Positions 55,959 to 64,000 of a DNA stretch of 64,000 nucleotides are shown one piece after another. This DNA comes from Pontibacter chinhatensis (GTDB lineage: Bacteria > Bacteroidota > Bacteroidia > Cytophagales > Hymenobacteraceae). How positions within the stretch are numbered: the stretch's first letter is position 1; each line of letters starts with the position of its first letter. The stretch is taken from contig NZ_FOOT01000003.1 of the NCBI RefSeq assembly GCF_900113285.1, forward strand, positions 62,001 through 126,000, in the 5' to 3' direction. Made by a program: the position numbers and the translations under genes. Below the pieces are notes generated by a model. That model was not told the DNA's origin. It ran no database searches and was given only the letters and a program-made list of their open reading frames with translations.

Positions 55959-56498
55959 TTACTTGGCAGCCTCAGCTGGTTTGGCCGGCGGCTCCATCAC
56001 CGTGCCGCAGTTCTTGCAGGTGCGGTGTTCCAGGCTGTCCCAAAAGCGGCTCATGATAACCGGTAGCTGCCCCACAATGTCGGTCACGTCGGCATACTCC
56101 TCGTAGAGCTTTTCGCCGCAGTTTTCGCAGAACCACAAAAAGCCGTCCTTCTCGCCTGGCTTGCGGTAGCGCTCCATCACCAGGCCCACCGTGTTGGCCG
56201 GGCGCTGTGGCGAGTGCGGCACGCGTGGCGGCAGCAGGAATATCTCGCCTTCCTTTATCGGGATATCCACCGGTTTGCCGTCCTCAATAATCTTGAGCAC
56301 GATATCGCCCTCGAGCTGGTAGAAAAACTCTTCGCCCTCGTCGTAATGGTAGTCCTTGCGGGCGTTGGGCCCGCCCACCACCATCACAATAAAATCGTCG
56401 TTGCCCTTAAACACCTGCTGGTTACCCACGGGCGGCTTTAAGAGGTGGCGGTGTTCCTCTATCCACTGCTTAAAATTGAAAGGTCTTGCTATAGCCAT
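55959..56498 (-). CDS. nbaC: 3-hydroxyanthranilate 3,4-dioxygenase
   Basis: The 179-residue cupin has the iron ligands His51, Glu57 and His95, in RKDYHYDEGEEFFYQLEGD and PRVPHSPQRP. The C-terminal rubredoxin-like zinc/iron site of the bacterial enzyme is present (CENC at 124-127, CKNC at 161-164). It opens the ring of 3-hydroxyanthranilate to 2-amino-3-carboxymuconate semialdehyde. It heads the group dioxygenase - GNAT - ACMS decarboxylase and is divergent from the SDR-dehydrogenase pair. Confidence 0.95.
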   Translation of the reverse strand: MAIARPFNFKQWIEEHRHLLKPPVGNQQVFKGNDDFIVMVVGGPNARKDYHYDEGEEFFYQLEGDIVLKIIEDGKPVDIPIKEGEIFLLPPRVPHSPQRPANTVGLVMERYRKPGEKDGFLWFCENCGEKLYEEYADVTDIVGQLPVIMSRFWDSLEHRTCKNCGTVMEPPAKPAEAAK

Positions 56499-56610
56499 AG
56501 TTTTAATCTTGGAGTTGGTTGTTTGAAAGTACGCAATTTACGACAAACATGGTAACCTGCCGGGGAAGTATAGCCAAGCTTCTTTTTACATTTTTCCGTA
56601 CATTTATCCT

Positions 56611-57399
56611 ATGGATTTAAACCTGACGAACAAACGTGCCTTGGTATGCGGCAGCACACAGGGCATTGGCAAAGCAATAGCCATCGAACTGGCACAACTG
56701 GGAGCAAGCGTGACGCTGGTAGCCCGCAACGAGGAGAAACTGCAGGCAGTGCTGCAGGAACTGGATACGCAGCAGGACCAACTGCACGACTACATCACCG
56801 CCGACTTCACCGACCCCTACGACCTGAACATCCGCGTACAGGCTTACCTGAACGACCAGCCAGAGGTGCACATCCTGGTAAATAACACCGGCGGCCCGGC
56901 AGGCGGACCGATAACAGAGGCCGTCTCGGATGAGTTTACGGCTGCTTTTAACCAGCACCTGATTGCCAACCACCTGCTGGCCAAGGCTGTGATACCCGGC
57001 ATGAAGCGGGCAAAGTATGGCCGCATCATCAACGTGATCAGCACCTCGGTAAAGCAGCCGCTGCATGGTTTGGGTGTGTCGAACACTATCCGCGGAGCAG
57101 TGGCGAGCTGGGCCAAGACTATGGCTAACGAACTGGGGCAATTCGGTATTACGGTAAACAACGTGCTGCCCGGTTCCACCAAAACAGCCCGAATTGAGGC
57201 TATTATGGAGAGCAAGGCTCAAAAAACAGGTAAAAGCAAGGAAGAGATACAGCAAGAGATGGAGGCGGAGATTCCGGCCCGCCGTTTTGCCGAGCCTGAA
57301 GAAGTGGCCGCTGCCGCCGCGTTTCTGGCTACACCTGCCGCCGCTTACATCAACGGCATTAGCGTGCCGGTGGATGGTGGCCGGACGGGGTGTCTGTAA
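56611..57399 (+). CDS. SDR-family protein with altered catalytic residues
   Basis: The 262-residue protein has the NAD(P) motif GSTQGIG (14-20), LVNNTGG (89-95) and PVDGGRTG near the end, so the Rossmann fold is intact. Where classical SDRs have YxxxK, this has Ser157-Asn-Thr-Ile-Arg161, so the usual catalytic Tyr and Lys are absent. It belongs to the atypical SDR group that keeps SNxxR. It is divergent from the dioxygenase gene, 112 bp away, and 94 bp upstream of the aldehyde dehydrogenase. A role in the pathway is plausible but not shown. Confidence 0.8.
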   Translation: MDLNLTNKRALVCGSTQGIGKAIAIELAQLGASVTLVARNEEKLQAVLQELDTQQDQLHDYITADFTDPYDLNIRVQAYLNDQPEVHILVNNTGGPAGGPITEAVSDEFTAAFNQHLIANHLLAKAVIPGMKRAKYGRIINVISTSVKQPLHGLGVSNTIRGAVASWAKTMANELGQFGITVNNVLPGSTKTARIEAIMESKAQKTGKSKEEIQQEMEAEIPARRFAEPEEVAAAAAFLATPAAAYINGISVPVDGGRTGCL

Positions 57400-57493
57400 T
57401 TGTTGATTGTTACTTGCTGATTGCTTTTCAAGCTATACTTTCAACGAGGCCTACATTCCCCATTCCTGATTAGTCATTATTAATTACCCACCA

Positions 57494-58939
57494 GTGCAGC
57501 AGCTTCAGAACTACATAAACGGCCAGTTGGTAGCACCTCTTGCGGGGCAGTACATCGACAACTACAACCCGGCGACAGGCAAAGTATACTCGCTTATTCC
57601 GGACTCGGATGAGCAGGACGTGGAGCAGGCGGTGCAGGCTGCGCTGGCGGCTTTCCCGGCTTGGTCCAAAACGCCGGCTGAGAAGCGCGGGCAACTCCTG
57701 ATGCGCATTGCCGATCTAATCGACCAAAACCTGGACCGCCTGGCCGAGGCGGAATCGGTAGACAACGGCAAACCGCTGAAACTGGCCAAATCGGTGGATA
57801 TCCCGCGGGCCAGCAGCAACATGCGCTTTTACGGTACGGCCATTCAGCATTTTGCTTCGGAGGCGCATTACATGGAAGGCACCGACGCCATCAACTACAC
57901 CGTGCGCCATCCGCATGGCGTAGCCGGCTGCATCTCGCCCTGGAACCTGCCTTTATACTTGTTTACCTGGAAAATCGCGCCTGCCCTGGCTGCGGGTAAC
58001 TGTGTCGTAGCCAAGCCATCTGAAGTTACGCCCATGACGGCCTACCTGCTTTCCGAAATCTGCATGGAAGCGGGCTTGCCGGCCGGGGTGCTGAACATCG
58101 TGCACGGCTACGGGCATAAAGTCGGATCGGCTATCACGGCCCACCCGAAAGTACCGGTTATCTCCTTTACAGGCGGCACCAAAACCGGCCGCACCATTGC
58201 CGCCACGGCAGCACCCATGTTCAAGAAGCTGTCGCTGGAGCTGGGTGGCAAGAACCCCAACATCATCTTCGCCGACTGTGACTTTAACAACGCGCTCCAT
58301 ACTTCCATCCACTCCTCCTTTGCCAACCAGGGGCAAATCTGCCTCTGCGGCTCCCGCATTTTTATCGAGCGGCCGCTGTACGAGCGGTTCCGGGATGCTT
58401 TTGTGGAGAAAGTAAAAGCCATGACTGTGGGCGACCCCATGGAAGAAGGTACCAAACTGGGCGCGGTGGTATCGGAGCAGCACATGCAGAAGGTGCTTTC
58501 TTACATCGAACTGGCCCATCAGGAAGGCGGAGTTATACTTACCGGCGGGCACCAGGTGCAGGTAACGGGCCGCTGCGCCGGTGGCTGGTTCATCGCACCC
58601 ACCATCATCGAGGGGCTCCCCTACAACTGCCGCACCAACACCGAAGAAATCTTTGGCCCTGTGGTCACACTCACGCCTTTCGACAGCGAAGAAGAAGTTA
58701 TCCAGTATGCCAACTGTACCGACTACGGCCTCTCCGCCACCATCTGGACGCAAAACCTGCAACGAGCACACCGCGTGGCGCACCAGGTGCATTCGGGCAT
58801 CATCTGGATTAACACTTGGCTCCTGCGCGACCTGCGCACCCCGTTTGGCGGCATGAAAAACTCTGGCGTGGGCCGTGAGGGCGGCTTTGAGGCCCTGCGC
58901 TTCTTCACTGAGCCGCAGAATATTTGCGTGAAACTATAA
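57494..58939 (+). CDS. Aldehyde dehydrogenase, 2-aminomuconic semialdehyde dehydrogenase type
   Basis: The 481-residue enzyme starts with GTG at 57494 and has the ALDH hallmarks: LELGGKNP with Glu249, NQGQIC with catalytic Cys283, and TEEIFGPVVTL near residue 388. Overall length and the ICLCGSRIF motif resemble AMSDH/ALDH8A1-type enzymes, which oxidise 2-aminomuconate semialdehyde to 2-aminomuconate. The location next to the dioxygenase and ACMS decarboxylase fits this. An nbaE-like name would fit. A downstream deaminase is missing from the window. Confidence 0.88.
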   Translation: MQQLQNYINGQLVAPLAGQYIDNYNPATGKVYSLIPDSDEQDVEQAVQAALAAFPAWSKTPAEKRGQLLMRIADLIDQNLDRLAEAESVDNGKPLKLAKSVDIPRASSNMRFYGTAIQHFASEAHYMEGTDAINYTVRHPHGVAGCISPWNLPLYLFTWKIAPALAAGNCVVAKPSEVTPMTAYLLSEICMEAGLPAGVLNIVHGYGHKVGSAITAHPKVPVISFTGGTKTGRTIAATAAPMFKKLSLELGGKNPNIIFADCDFNNALHTSIHSSFANQGQICLCGSRIFIERPLYERFRDAFVEKVKAMTVGDPMEEGTKLGAVVSEQHMQKVLSYIELAHQEGGVILTGGHQVQVTGRCAGGWFIAPTIIEGLPYNCRTNTEEIFGPVVTLTPFDSEEEVIQYANCTDYGLSATIWTQNLQRAHRVAHQVHSGIIWINTWLLRDLRTPFGGMKNSGVGREGGFEALRFFTEPQNICVKL

Positions 58940-58941
58940 GC

Positions 58942-59484
58942 ATGGAGCCTGTACCCATCCATACTACATTCGAGGAAACCTACCGGCAGCTCCTGTTCAT
59001 AGATGATTTGATTGTTTCCGCGACAAGGAGAAGAAACCTGAAAAGAGCCGTTATATTTTTGGTGTTAACGCTGGTCTCTGTCCTGCTCTTCTTTTTTACC
59101 GAGCATAGTTTTGGCGCGTTGGGATTTATTACGCTCCCACTCTGGTGGTCTGGTTTTGGGCTGTATCTGCTTTACCTAAGGTGGAAGACGTACAAAAGAA
59201 GAACGGGCGCCCTCCGACAGCTAGCCGAAAACAGTCTGCAAGAAAACTCATCCGGTTTAAAACTCAGCTTTACAGCGGAAAATATCAGTGTAACACGCGA
59301 AGAAGAGACGACCACCGTGAAGTGGAGTGATTTTAAAGCCTATTTAGAAGAAGAACAGACCATCTACTTATTCCAGGATCATCCATACTTGGCCTGGTCG
59401 TTTTCGGCAAAAGAAATAGGCGCTCCCGCGCTGATCGAGCTTAAAGAAATAGCCAGGCAAAAGTTGCCCTTTCTCAAGCTGTAG
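58942..59484 (+). CDS. YcxB-like membrane protein (180 aa)
   Basis: The start at 58942 (MEPVPIHTT) lies two bases past the dehydrogenase stop; the frame extends 18 bp into that gene. Two adjacent membrane helices at about residues 37-80 (AVIFLVLTLVSVLLFFF and LGFITLPLWWSGFGLYLLYL) precede a soluble YcxB-like domain (LKLSFTAENISVTREEETTTVKWSDFKAYLEEEQTIYLF). The family's role is unknown. Its tight link to the dehydrogenase suggests cotranscription. Confidence 0.75.
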   Translation: MEPVPIHTTFEETYRQLLFIDDLIVSATRRRNLKRAVIFLVLTLVSVLLFFFTEHSFGALGFITLPLWWSGFGLYLLYLRWKTYKRRTGALRQLAENSLQENSSGLKLSFTAENISVTREEETTTVKWSDFKAYLEEEQTIYLFQDHPYLAWSFSAKEIGAPALIELKEIARQKLPFLKL

Positions 59485-59664
59485 CAATCCACTTAGCACC
59501 CATAATGGTGGCATCCCCTCATGCTGCATGTTGCGCTGGCGCTTAAGCTGGCGGTATGGCCATTAGCTCAAGAAGGTTTGATCAACTGGCCCCACTTCTT
59601 CATCGTCTCATACTTATCCCGCACCTCCTTTACCCCCTCCTGCATTTATCCGTACTTTTGCAGA

Positions 59665-60936
59665 ATGGACTTTAAGAGACGACGCCTGGCTGTTACGCTT
59701 CGTAACCAGCTAAACTATCCTTTGCAGTTTAACCCCTTTGTTTTCAGCAGGATTTTCCTGTTGTGGGTAGCCATTGGCATTATAGGAGGTGTCATAGCCG
59801 GGGTGTACTGGACGGTGCTGGAAAGTCTGCTTCATTTCCTGGCTCCTGTTCAGGGGCTTTGGGTGATACCCTTGATGGCTACGGCCGGCCTGCTGGCAGG
59901 CATCATTATCCATAAGCTTGGCGACCCTGGCGAGATGGACCTGATTGTAAACAACATCCGGCTCAAGGGCGGCCACCTGGAGCCAAAGAACAACCCGTCC
60001 ATGATTCTGTCGTCGTGGTTGTGCATTGCCAGTGGCGGCAGCGCCGGGCCTGAGGCGCCGCTGGTGCAGGTGGTGGGCTCTACCGGCACCTGGATAGCGA
60101 AAAAGCTGAAGATACGTGGGGAGGATCTGCGCTCCTTAACCATAGCCGGTATGGCCGCAGCGTTTACAGCATTGTTTGGCGCTCCGCTGGGCGGTACGCT
60201 GTTTGCCCTCGAGATTTTGCACCACAAGCACGTAGTAGAATATTATCAGGCGCTTATCCCGGCCTTTGTAGCCAGTTGCTCCAGCTACGTTGTTTTTATA
60301 CTTATCACACACATCGGAATCGGCCCCACCTGGAATTTCCCGGTTTACGCCACCCCCGAGCTGAACGACTTTTTCTACGCCATGCTCTATGCCTTGGCGG
60401 GTACAGCGGCAGGCTGGCTGTTCATCTTTATTGTGCGCCAGTGCCGCAGCCTGTTCCAAAGGTTTGGGGTGCCGATTTATACTAAGATGATGGTTGGGGG
60501 TTTGCTGATAGGTACTATTGCCTACTTTGTGCCACTCTCCCGCTACTTCAGCCACGACGAGCTGAACATACTTCTGGCAGAAGAATTCTCACTGGAGTTC
60601 CTGCTTATACTCCTAGTGGCCAAGATCTTTGCCATTGCCTTTACAGTTACCTCCGGCTGGCGGGGTGGCTTTATCATTCCGCTGTTCTTTGTGGGTGCCA
60701 CGGTAGGTCTGATTATCAATAGTCTGTTTCCGGGGCAGAACCTGCCGCTTATACTTGTCAGTTGCATGGCAGCTATCAACGCCTGTGTGACGCGCACGCC
60801 CATCAGCACCATTATCCTACTTTCCACCTTAACCGGTTTTCACCAGTTCATCCCGATTATGTTCGCCAGCCTGACGGGCTTCTTCCTGGCACCTAAAACG
60901 CCTTTGATAAATGCGCAGCTAGGCCTGCAGGAGTAA
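59665..60936 (+). CDS. ClC-family chloride channel/transporter
   Basis: The start at 59665 (MDFKRRRLAV) is preferred; the frame runs 144 bp further upstream without similarity. The 423-residue protein has about 12 membrane helices. ClC-type motifs are ASGGSAGPEAPLVQVVGSTGTWIAKKL near residue 115, GAPLGGTLFALEI near residue 173, and TSGWRGGFIIPLFFVGATVG near residue 330. The GSxGP and GREGP boxes are altered, as in several bacterial ClC subfamilies. It moves Cl- or F- across the inner membrane, either as a channel or with H+. Confidence 0.88.
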   Translation: MDFKRRRLAVTLRNQLNYPLQFNPFVFSRIFLLWVAIGIIGGVIAGVYWTVLESLLHFLAPVQGLWVIPLMATAGLLAGIIIHKLGDPGEMDLIVNNIRLKGGHLEPKNNPSMILSSWLCIASGGSAGPEAPLVQVVGSTGTWIAKKLKIRGEDLRSLTIAGMAAAFTALFGAPLGGTLFALEILHHKHVVEYYQALIPAFVASCSSYVVFILITHIGIGPTWNFPVYATPELNDFFYAMLYALAGTAAGWLFIFIVRQCRSLFQRFGVPIYTKMMVGGLLIGTIAYFVPLSRYFSHDELNILLAEEFSLEFLLILLVAKIFAIAFTVTSGWRGGFIIPLFFVGATVGLIINSLFPGQNLPLILVSCMAAINACVTRTPISTIILLSTLTGFHQFIPIMFASLTGFFLAPKTPLINAQLGLQE

Positions 60937-61009
60937 CGTATACTTTGGCGCAGGCCTGCAACATTTCCTGACAAATCGGCTATACTTGGTAAGGAGATGC
61001 TCAGTAGCC

Positions 61010-61852
61010 ATGCGCCCAGCCAGCCATAAACCTAAGGCCACCGTGCCTTTTATACTTCACCTGCTGCAGGTAAGCGAGGAGGATCTGTACGCACAAGGCA
61101 TACAGGCAAAGGAACTGGCACGTATCTACAACGACTACACCAGCCGCCAGCAAGAGCTGGAAGACGTAGGCCTGCTTGTAGCCAACGCTTTAAAAACACA
61201 CGCCGCCGTGCATACTGTGCGCTACCGGGTAAAAGAGCCGCTGCACCTGCTCAAAAAAATCATCCGGAAGCGGAAAGAATACCCCGACCGCCACCTGACT
61301 GCGGACAACTACCTGATGTATATCAACGACCTGGTGGGGGTGCGCCTGCTGCACCTGTACAAAAGCACCTGCCACGAGATCGGAAATTTCATCATGCAAA
61401 ACTGGGAGCTAAAGCGAAGCCCCTTCGCCTACGTAACCGACAAAAACGCGGAAGAGGCCAGGCAGTTTAATGCCCAAAAGTATAAGGTCATAGCGAACGA
61501 CCGGGGCTACAGGGCACAGCACTACATCCTGCACGTAAAGCCCAGCCGGCAGCCATACTATGTGGAGGTGCAGGTAAAGACGCTGTTTGAGGAAGGCTGG
61601 AGCGAGATAGACCATTGCATCCGTTACCCCGACCGGCAGTCGAACGAATTACTGAACAGGCTGCTTTTCATCCTGAACCGGCTAACCTCTGATGCCGACG
61701 CAGTAGCCACGCAAATTCAGGCCTTTGCCACTATGCTGCAAGAGCAAAAAGGCAGCGTGGCAGAGCTGCAGGCCCGCATCGATAAGCTTCCTGTGGATGC
61801 GCAGGAGAAACAGCACCTGTATGCCTGTCTGGCCCGGCACCTGAAACAATAG
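61010..61852 (+). CDS. Small RelA/SpoT-domain protein, likely alarmone synthetase
   Basis: The start at 61010 (MRPASHKPKA) is chosen; the frame opens 24 bp earlier at TTG. The 280-residue protein has a RelA/SpoT synthetase domain at about 60-230: RYRVKEPLHLLKKIIRKR, DLVGVRLLHLY, NDRGYRAQHYILH, and VEVQVKTLFEEGWSEIDH. The Glu of EVQVKT and the Asp of DLVGVR fit the catalytic site. No HD hydrolase, TGS or ACT domain is present. It would make (p)ppGpp or a related product. No partner gene is evident. Confidence 0.85.
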   Translation: MRPASHKPKATVPFILHLLQVSEEDLYAQGIQAKELARIYNDYTSRQQELEDVGLLVANALKTHAAVHTVRYRVKEPLHLLKKIIRKRKEYPDRHLTADNYLMYINDLVGVRLLHLYKSTCHEIGNFIMQNWELKRSPFAYVTDKNAEEARQFNAQKYKVIANDRGYRAQHYILHVKPSRQPYYVEVQVKTLFEEGWSEIDHCIRYPDRQSNELLNRLLFILNRLTSDADAVATQIQAFATMLQEQKGSVAELQARIDKLPVDAQEKQHLYACLARHLKQ

Positions 61853-61856
61853 GTTT

Positions 61857-62651
61857 CTACATTCTTTCGGGTACCAGGTTGTGGGCCACCAGCCGCCACT
61901 CCCCCTCCAGCATTTTCCATACTTTGAGGTAGTAGCCCTTTTCGGCTCCTTTGCTGGTGGATTGGCTATAGCTGCCGTAGGTATAGGCCATGTCGGCGGC
62001 TGGCGAGAGGTCGTGACCGAGGTTGGTGTAGCGCACATTCGTGGCCGGCTCGATGATGATATCCTTATACTTTACCGGATACTGGCCGTGCCGGTAGATG
62101 AGTGTCTCTTCGAAGTATGGCTGCACCGGCTCCACATCCTGAACCAGCAGAGCCTCGGTTGTACCTATGGCAGGCTTATTTTCTACCGCAAGGGCTGGTC
62201 TGTATACCTCCTCTTTCAGCAGATTCGGCGCGAAGGAATTGCCCATGTCTATCGCCACTTTCCATTGCCCGTCCGGCTGCTTCTTCCACACCGACAGGTA
62301 AAAGCCCGCGCCAGCAACTGCGGTATCTTCAGGGGCAGCTTTAAACGCATAGGGCCCTGTAGTATAGCCCCAATCCAGCGAGCTGGAAATGTCGGCGTAG
62401 GCAGGATACCAGGTAAGTAGCGCCTTGCTTTCAGGTGCTTCGGCATGCAGCTTCTTACCGTTTGTGGGAGCCGGGGCAAACACCAATCCATCCTCGGTCA
62501 GATGTTCCACAAAGGCCTGGTGAAAACCCTTTTTAACAGACGTGGCAGCAAAGGCGCGCTCGGCGTTGGCCAAATCTTCCAAGGCTTCGTCGCGTGTATT
62601 GCTGACTTGTAGCGCGCATAGCAGCAGGGCCAGCAGGAGTGTTAATTTCAT
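61857..62651 (-). CDS. Exported SnoaL/DUF4440-like protein with two repeats
   Basis: The 264-residue protein has a short signal peptide (MKLTLLLALLLCALQVSN). It contains two NTF2-like half units. The first (about 25-140) has ERAFAATSVKKGFHQAFVEHLTEDGLVF and GFYLSVWKKQPDGQWKVAID. The second (about 150-260) has AYTYGSYSQ and GYYLKVWKMLEGEWRLVAHN. The paired W-K-x-x-x-G-x-W motifs show an internal duplication. The role is unknown. Confidence 0.75.
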   Translation of the reverse strand: MKLTLLLALLLCALQVSNTRDEALEDLANAERAFAATSVKKGFHQAFVEHLTEDGLVFAPAPTNGKKLHAEAPESKALLTWYPAYADISSSLDWGYTTGPYAFKAAPEDTAVAGAGFYLSVWKKQPDGQWKVAIDMGNSFAPNLLKEEVYRPALAVENKPAIGTTEALLVQDVEPVQPYFEETLIYRHGQYPVKYKDIIIEPATNVRYTNLGHDLSPAADMAYTYGSYSQSTSKGAEKGYYLKVWKMLEGEWRLVAHNLVPERM

Positions 62652-62766
62652 AGTTTGGGAGGTTGAAGTGGCAGTAATTAGGCTAAATATAGGTGGTAAC
62701 GTTTCTCCGGTTTATATCTGTTACTCAATATTCAGGTACTTATACTTAATTTTACTGGCATCCCTA

Positions 62767-62808
62767 AAGTATAAAAGGCCCACCGTTTCCGGCAGGCCTT
62801 TTATACTT
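62767..62808. terminator. Terminator with an inverted TATACTT pair
   Basis: AAGTATAAAAGGCC at 62767-62780 pairs exactly with GGCCTTTTATACTT at 62795-62808. An inner CCG/CGG adds to the stem. It lies past the stop of the S9 peptidase gene on the minus strand. Confidence 0.85.
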
Positions 62809-62825
62809 AGGTTTATACTTTCTGC

Positions 62826-64000
62826 TTACTGGTTTGCCACCTCTGTCGGGTTGATCAGCGTGCGCTCCAGGAAGTTAGTCATCATCTTAAAGCGGTGCAG
62901 AGAGGTGATGCCACCACCCACGCCGTGGTTACGGTTCGGGTAGTAGAAGCTCTCGAACTGCTTGTTGGCGCTAATCAGGGCATCCTGCATGGCCACCGCG
63001 TTCTGGAAGTGCACGTTGTCGTCGCCGGTGCCGTGGATGAGCAGCAGCTCGCCCTGCATCTTATCGGCAAAGAACAGAGGAGAGTTCTCGTCGTAACCCG
63101 CTGGGTTTTCCTGTGGTGTTTTCAGGAAGCGCTCGGTGTAGATGGTGTCGTAGTATCTCCAGCTCGTAACAGGTGCTACCGAAATACCAGCCGCGAACAC
63201 GCCGTTGCCTTTGGTCAGGCCCAGCAGCGTCATGTAGCCGCCGTAGCTGTGGCCCCAGATACCGATGCGGTTTTTGTCCACGTAAGCCTGGTTGCCCAGC
63301 CATTTGGCCGCCTCAATCTGGTCCTCAATCTCATACTTGCCCAGGTTGGCGTAGGTCACTTTCTTGAACTCCGCGCCACGGGCACCGGTGCCGCGGTTAT
63401 CCACGCTCACCACAATCATTCCTTTGTCGGCCAGCACCTGGTACCACAGGTAATTGGTGCCGCCCCAGCTGTTGGTCACGGTCTGCGAGCCCGGGCCACC
63501 ATACACAAACATCAGCACCGGGTATTTCTTGTTCGGGTCAAAGTCGGTTGGCTTAATCATCCAGCCATTCAGCTGCGTTCCGTCAGAAGTCTTCATCTGG
63601 AAAAACTCCTGCTTAGCAATGTCGTACTGCGCCAGCGTGTTCTTCAACTGTGAATTGTCTTCCAGCACCTTAATCAACTTGCCATCTTTGGCCGTGTGCA
63701 GGCTAACAGTGGGCACCTCGTTGGCAGCAGAGAAATAATCCAGGAAGTATTTAAAGTCGTTGCTCATGTTCACGCGGTGCGTACCGGCTTGCTGCGTCAG
63801 GCGCTGCTTCTTTTTGCCTTTGCTGCTGATGCTGTACAGGTGGCGCTCCAGCGGCGACACCTCGGTAGACATGTAGTACAGGCGGTCGTTTTTCTCGTCG
63901 TAGCCCACGTAGCTGCTTACCTCCCAGTTGCCGCTCGTAATCTGGCGCACCAGCTTGCCGCTCATGTTGTAGAGGTAAAGGTGGTTGTAGCCCTTCACTT
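62826..64000 (-). CDS. S9-family peptidase (dipeptidyl peptidase IV-like), N-terminal part outside window
   Basis: The frame is open from the stop at 62826 to the window end. Visible are the end of the beta-propeller (VSSYVGYDEKNDRLYYMSTE) and the alpha/beta-hydrolase domain. The oxyanion motif YGGPGSQ, nucleophile GHSYGGYMTLLG, Asp in LLIHGTGDDNVHF and His in NRNHGVGGG are all present. The order and motifs match DPP-IV/S9B peptidases, which remove X-Pro dipeptides and are usually periplasmic or surface-located in Bacteroidota. The N-terminal signal and most of the propeller are not in the window. Confidence 0.92.
   Translation of the reverse strand, partial: VKGYNHLYLYNMSGKLVRQITSGNWEVSSYVGYDEKNDRLYYMSTEVSPLERHLYSISSKGKKKQRLTQQAGTHRVNMSNDFKYFLDYFSAANEVPTVSLHTAKDGKLIKVLEDNSQLKNTLAQYDIAKQEFFQMKTSDGTQLNGWMIKPTDFDPNKKYPVLMFVYGGPGSQTVTNSWGGTNYLWYQVLADKGMIVVSVDNRGTGARGAEFKKVTYANLGKYEIEDQIEAAKWLGNQAYVDKNRIGIWGHSYGGYMTLLGLTKGNGVFAAGISVAPVTSWRYYDTIYTERFLKTPQENPAGYDENSPLFFADKMQGELLLIHGTGDDNVHFQNAVAMQDALISANKQFESFYYPNRNHGVGGGITSLHRFKMMTNFLERTLINPTEVANQ

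Noticed and set aside
54231..58939. Reading the kynurenine set as an NAD synthesis cluster
   Set aside because: ACMS decarboxylase and the semialdehyde dehydrogenase draw material away from quinolinate, and no quinolinate phosphoribosyltransferase is present in the window.
59653..59660. TACTTTTG, an exact TAnnTTTG match just upstream of the ClC gene
   Set aside because: It ends only four bases before the chosen ATG, which would require a leaderless transcript, and no -33 element is seen.

Overview
The window comes from the chromosome of a Bacteroidota bacterium, most likely of the order Cytophagales and close to Pontibacter/Hymenobacteraceae. Pointers are a SusC-like TonB receptor with an STN domain followed by DUF4249 lipoproteins, the DUF2795 and DUF349 proteins, TAnnTTTG-type promoter elements, and few Shine-Dalgarno sites. 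Coding DNA is GC-rich (above 50% by eye) and intergenic DNA is AT-rich. No phage, insertion sequence, CRISPR array, rRNA or tRNA was found. The genus is an inference.

Layout. 1-4.4 kb (minus strand): an erythromycin-esterase-family gene cut by the window edge, two unknown proteins, and DUF421 and DUF2254 membrane proteins. 4.5-8.1 kb: a zinc phospholipase C-like enzyme, a Kir-type potassium channel and a serine beta-lactamase-like hydrolase. 8.1-10.7 kb: two tandem FemAB/GNAT-like genes flanked by two 32-residue membrane microproteins that resemble each other. 11-20.8 kb: ettA, a DUF349 protein, a DUF2795 protein, an orphan ABC ATPase, ispD, queA, a MacB-like permease and a LOG-family protein. 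20.9-28 kb: a TonB receptor operon with two DUF4249 lipoproteins and an MG2/plug-like protein; a 119-bp scar between the lipoproteins records a tandem duplication. 28.2-35 kb: paired DUF202 proteins, uvrA, paired DUF4142 lipoproteins, a barrel-like protein and a DUF3108-like protein. 35.2-41 kb: an enoyl-CoA hydratase, a repeat cluster, a PAP2-like protein, rpoN and asnS.

42.6-59 kb holds most of a kynurenine degradation pathway in pieces: kynU, kmo, 3-hydroxyanthranilate dioxygenase, ACMS decarboxylase and a 2-aminomuconic-semialdehyde-type dehydrogenase. Together these would turn kynurenine into 2-aminomuconate. Tryptophan dioxygenase, formamidase and 2-aminomuconate deaminase are not in the window. 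Between the pieces lie an AT-rich trio of small genes that resembles an integron cassette block, a ChaA-like exchanger, an AGCS symporter, an AlkB-like dioxygenase, a decayed outer-membrane gene and two members of an unknown secreted family. 59-64 kb: a ClC channel, a small RelA/SpoT synthetase, a SnoaL/DUF4440-like protein and the C-terminal part of an S9 (DPP-IV-like) peptidase.

The most unusual signal is not a gene. The heptamer TATACTT/AAGTATA occurs about 150 times by hand count, against about 8 expected by chance. It lies on both strands, in all reading frames and in intergenic DNA, and often as inverted pairs inside terminator hairpins. That pattern resembles DNA uptake sequences or other genome-wide architectural motifs. 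Three intergenic regions (about 15.8, 36.2 and 53.7 kb) carry copies of one composite palindromic repeat family.
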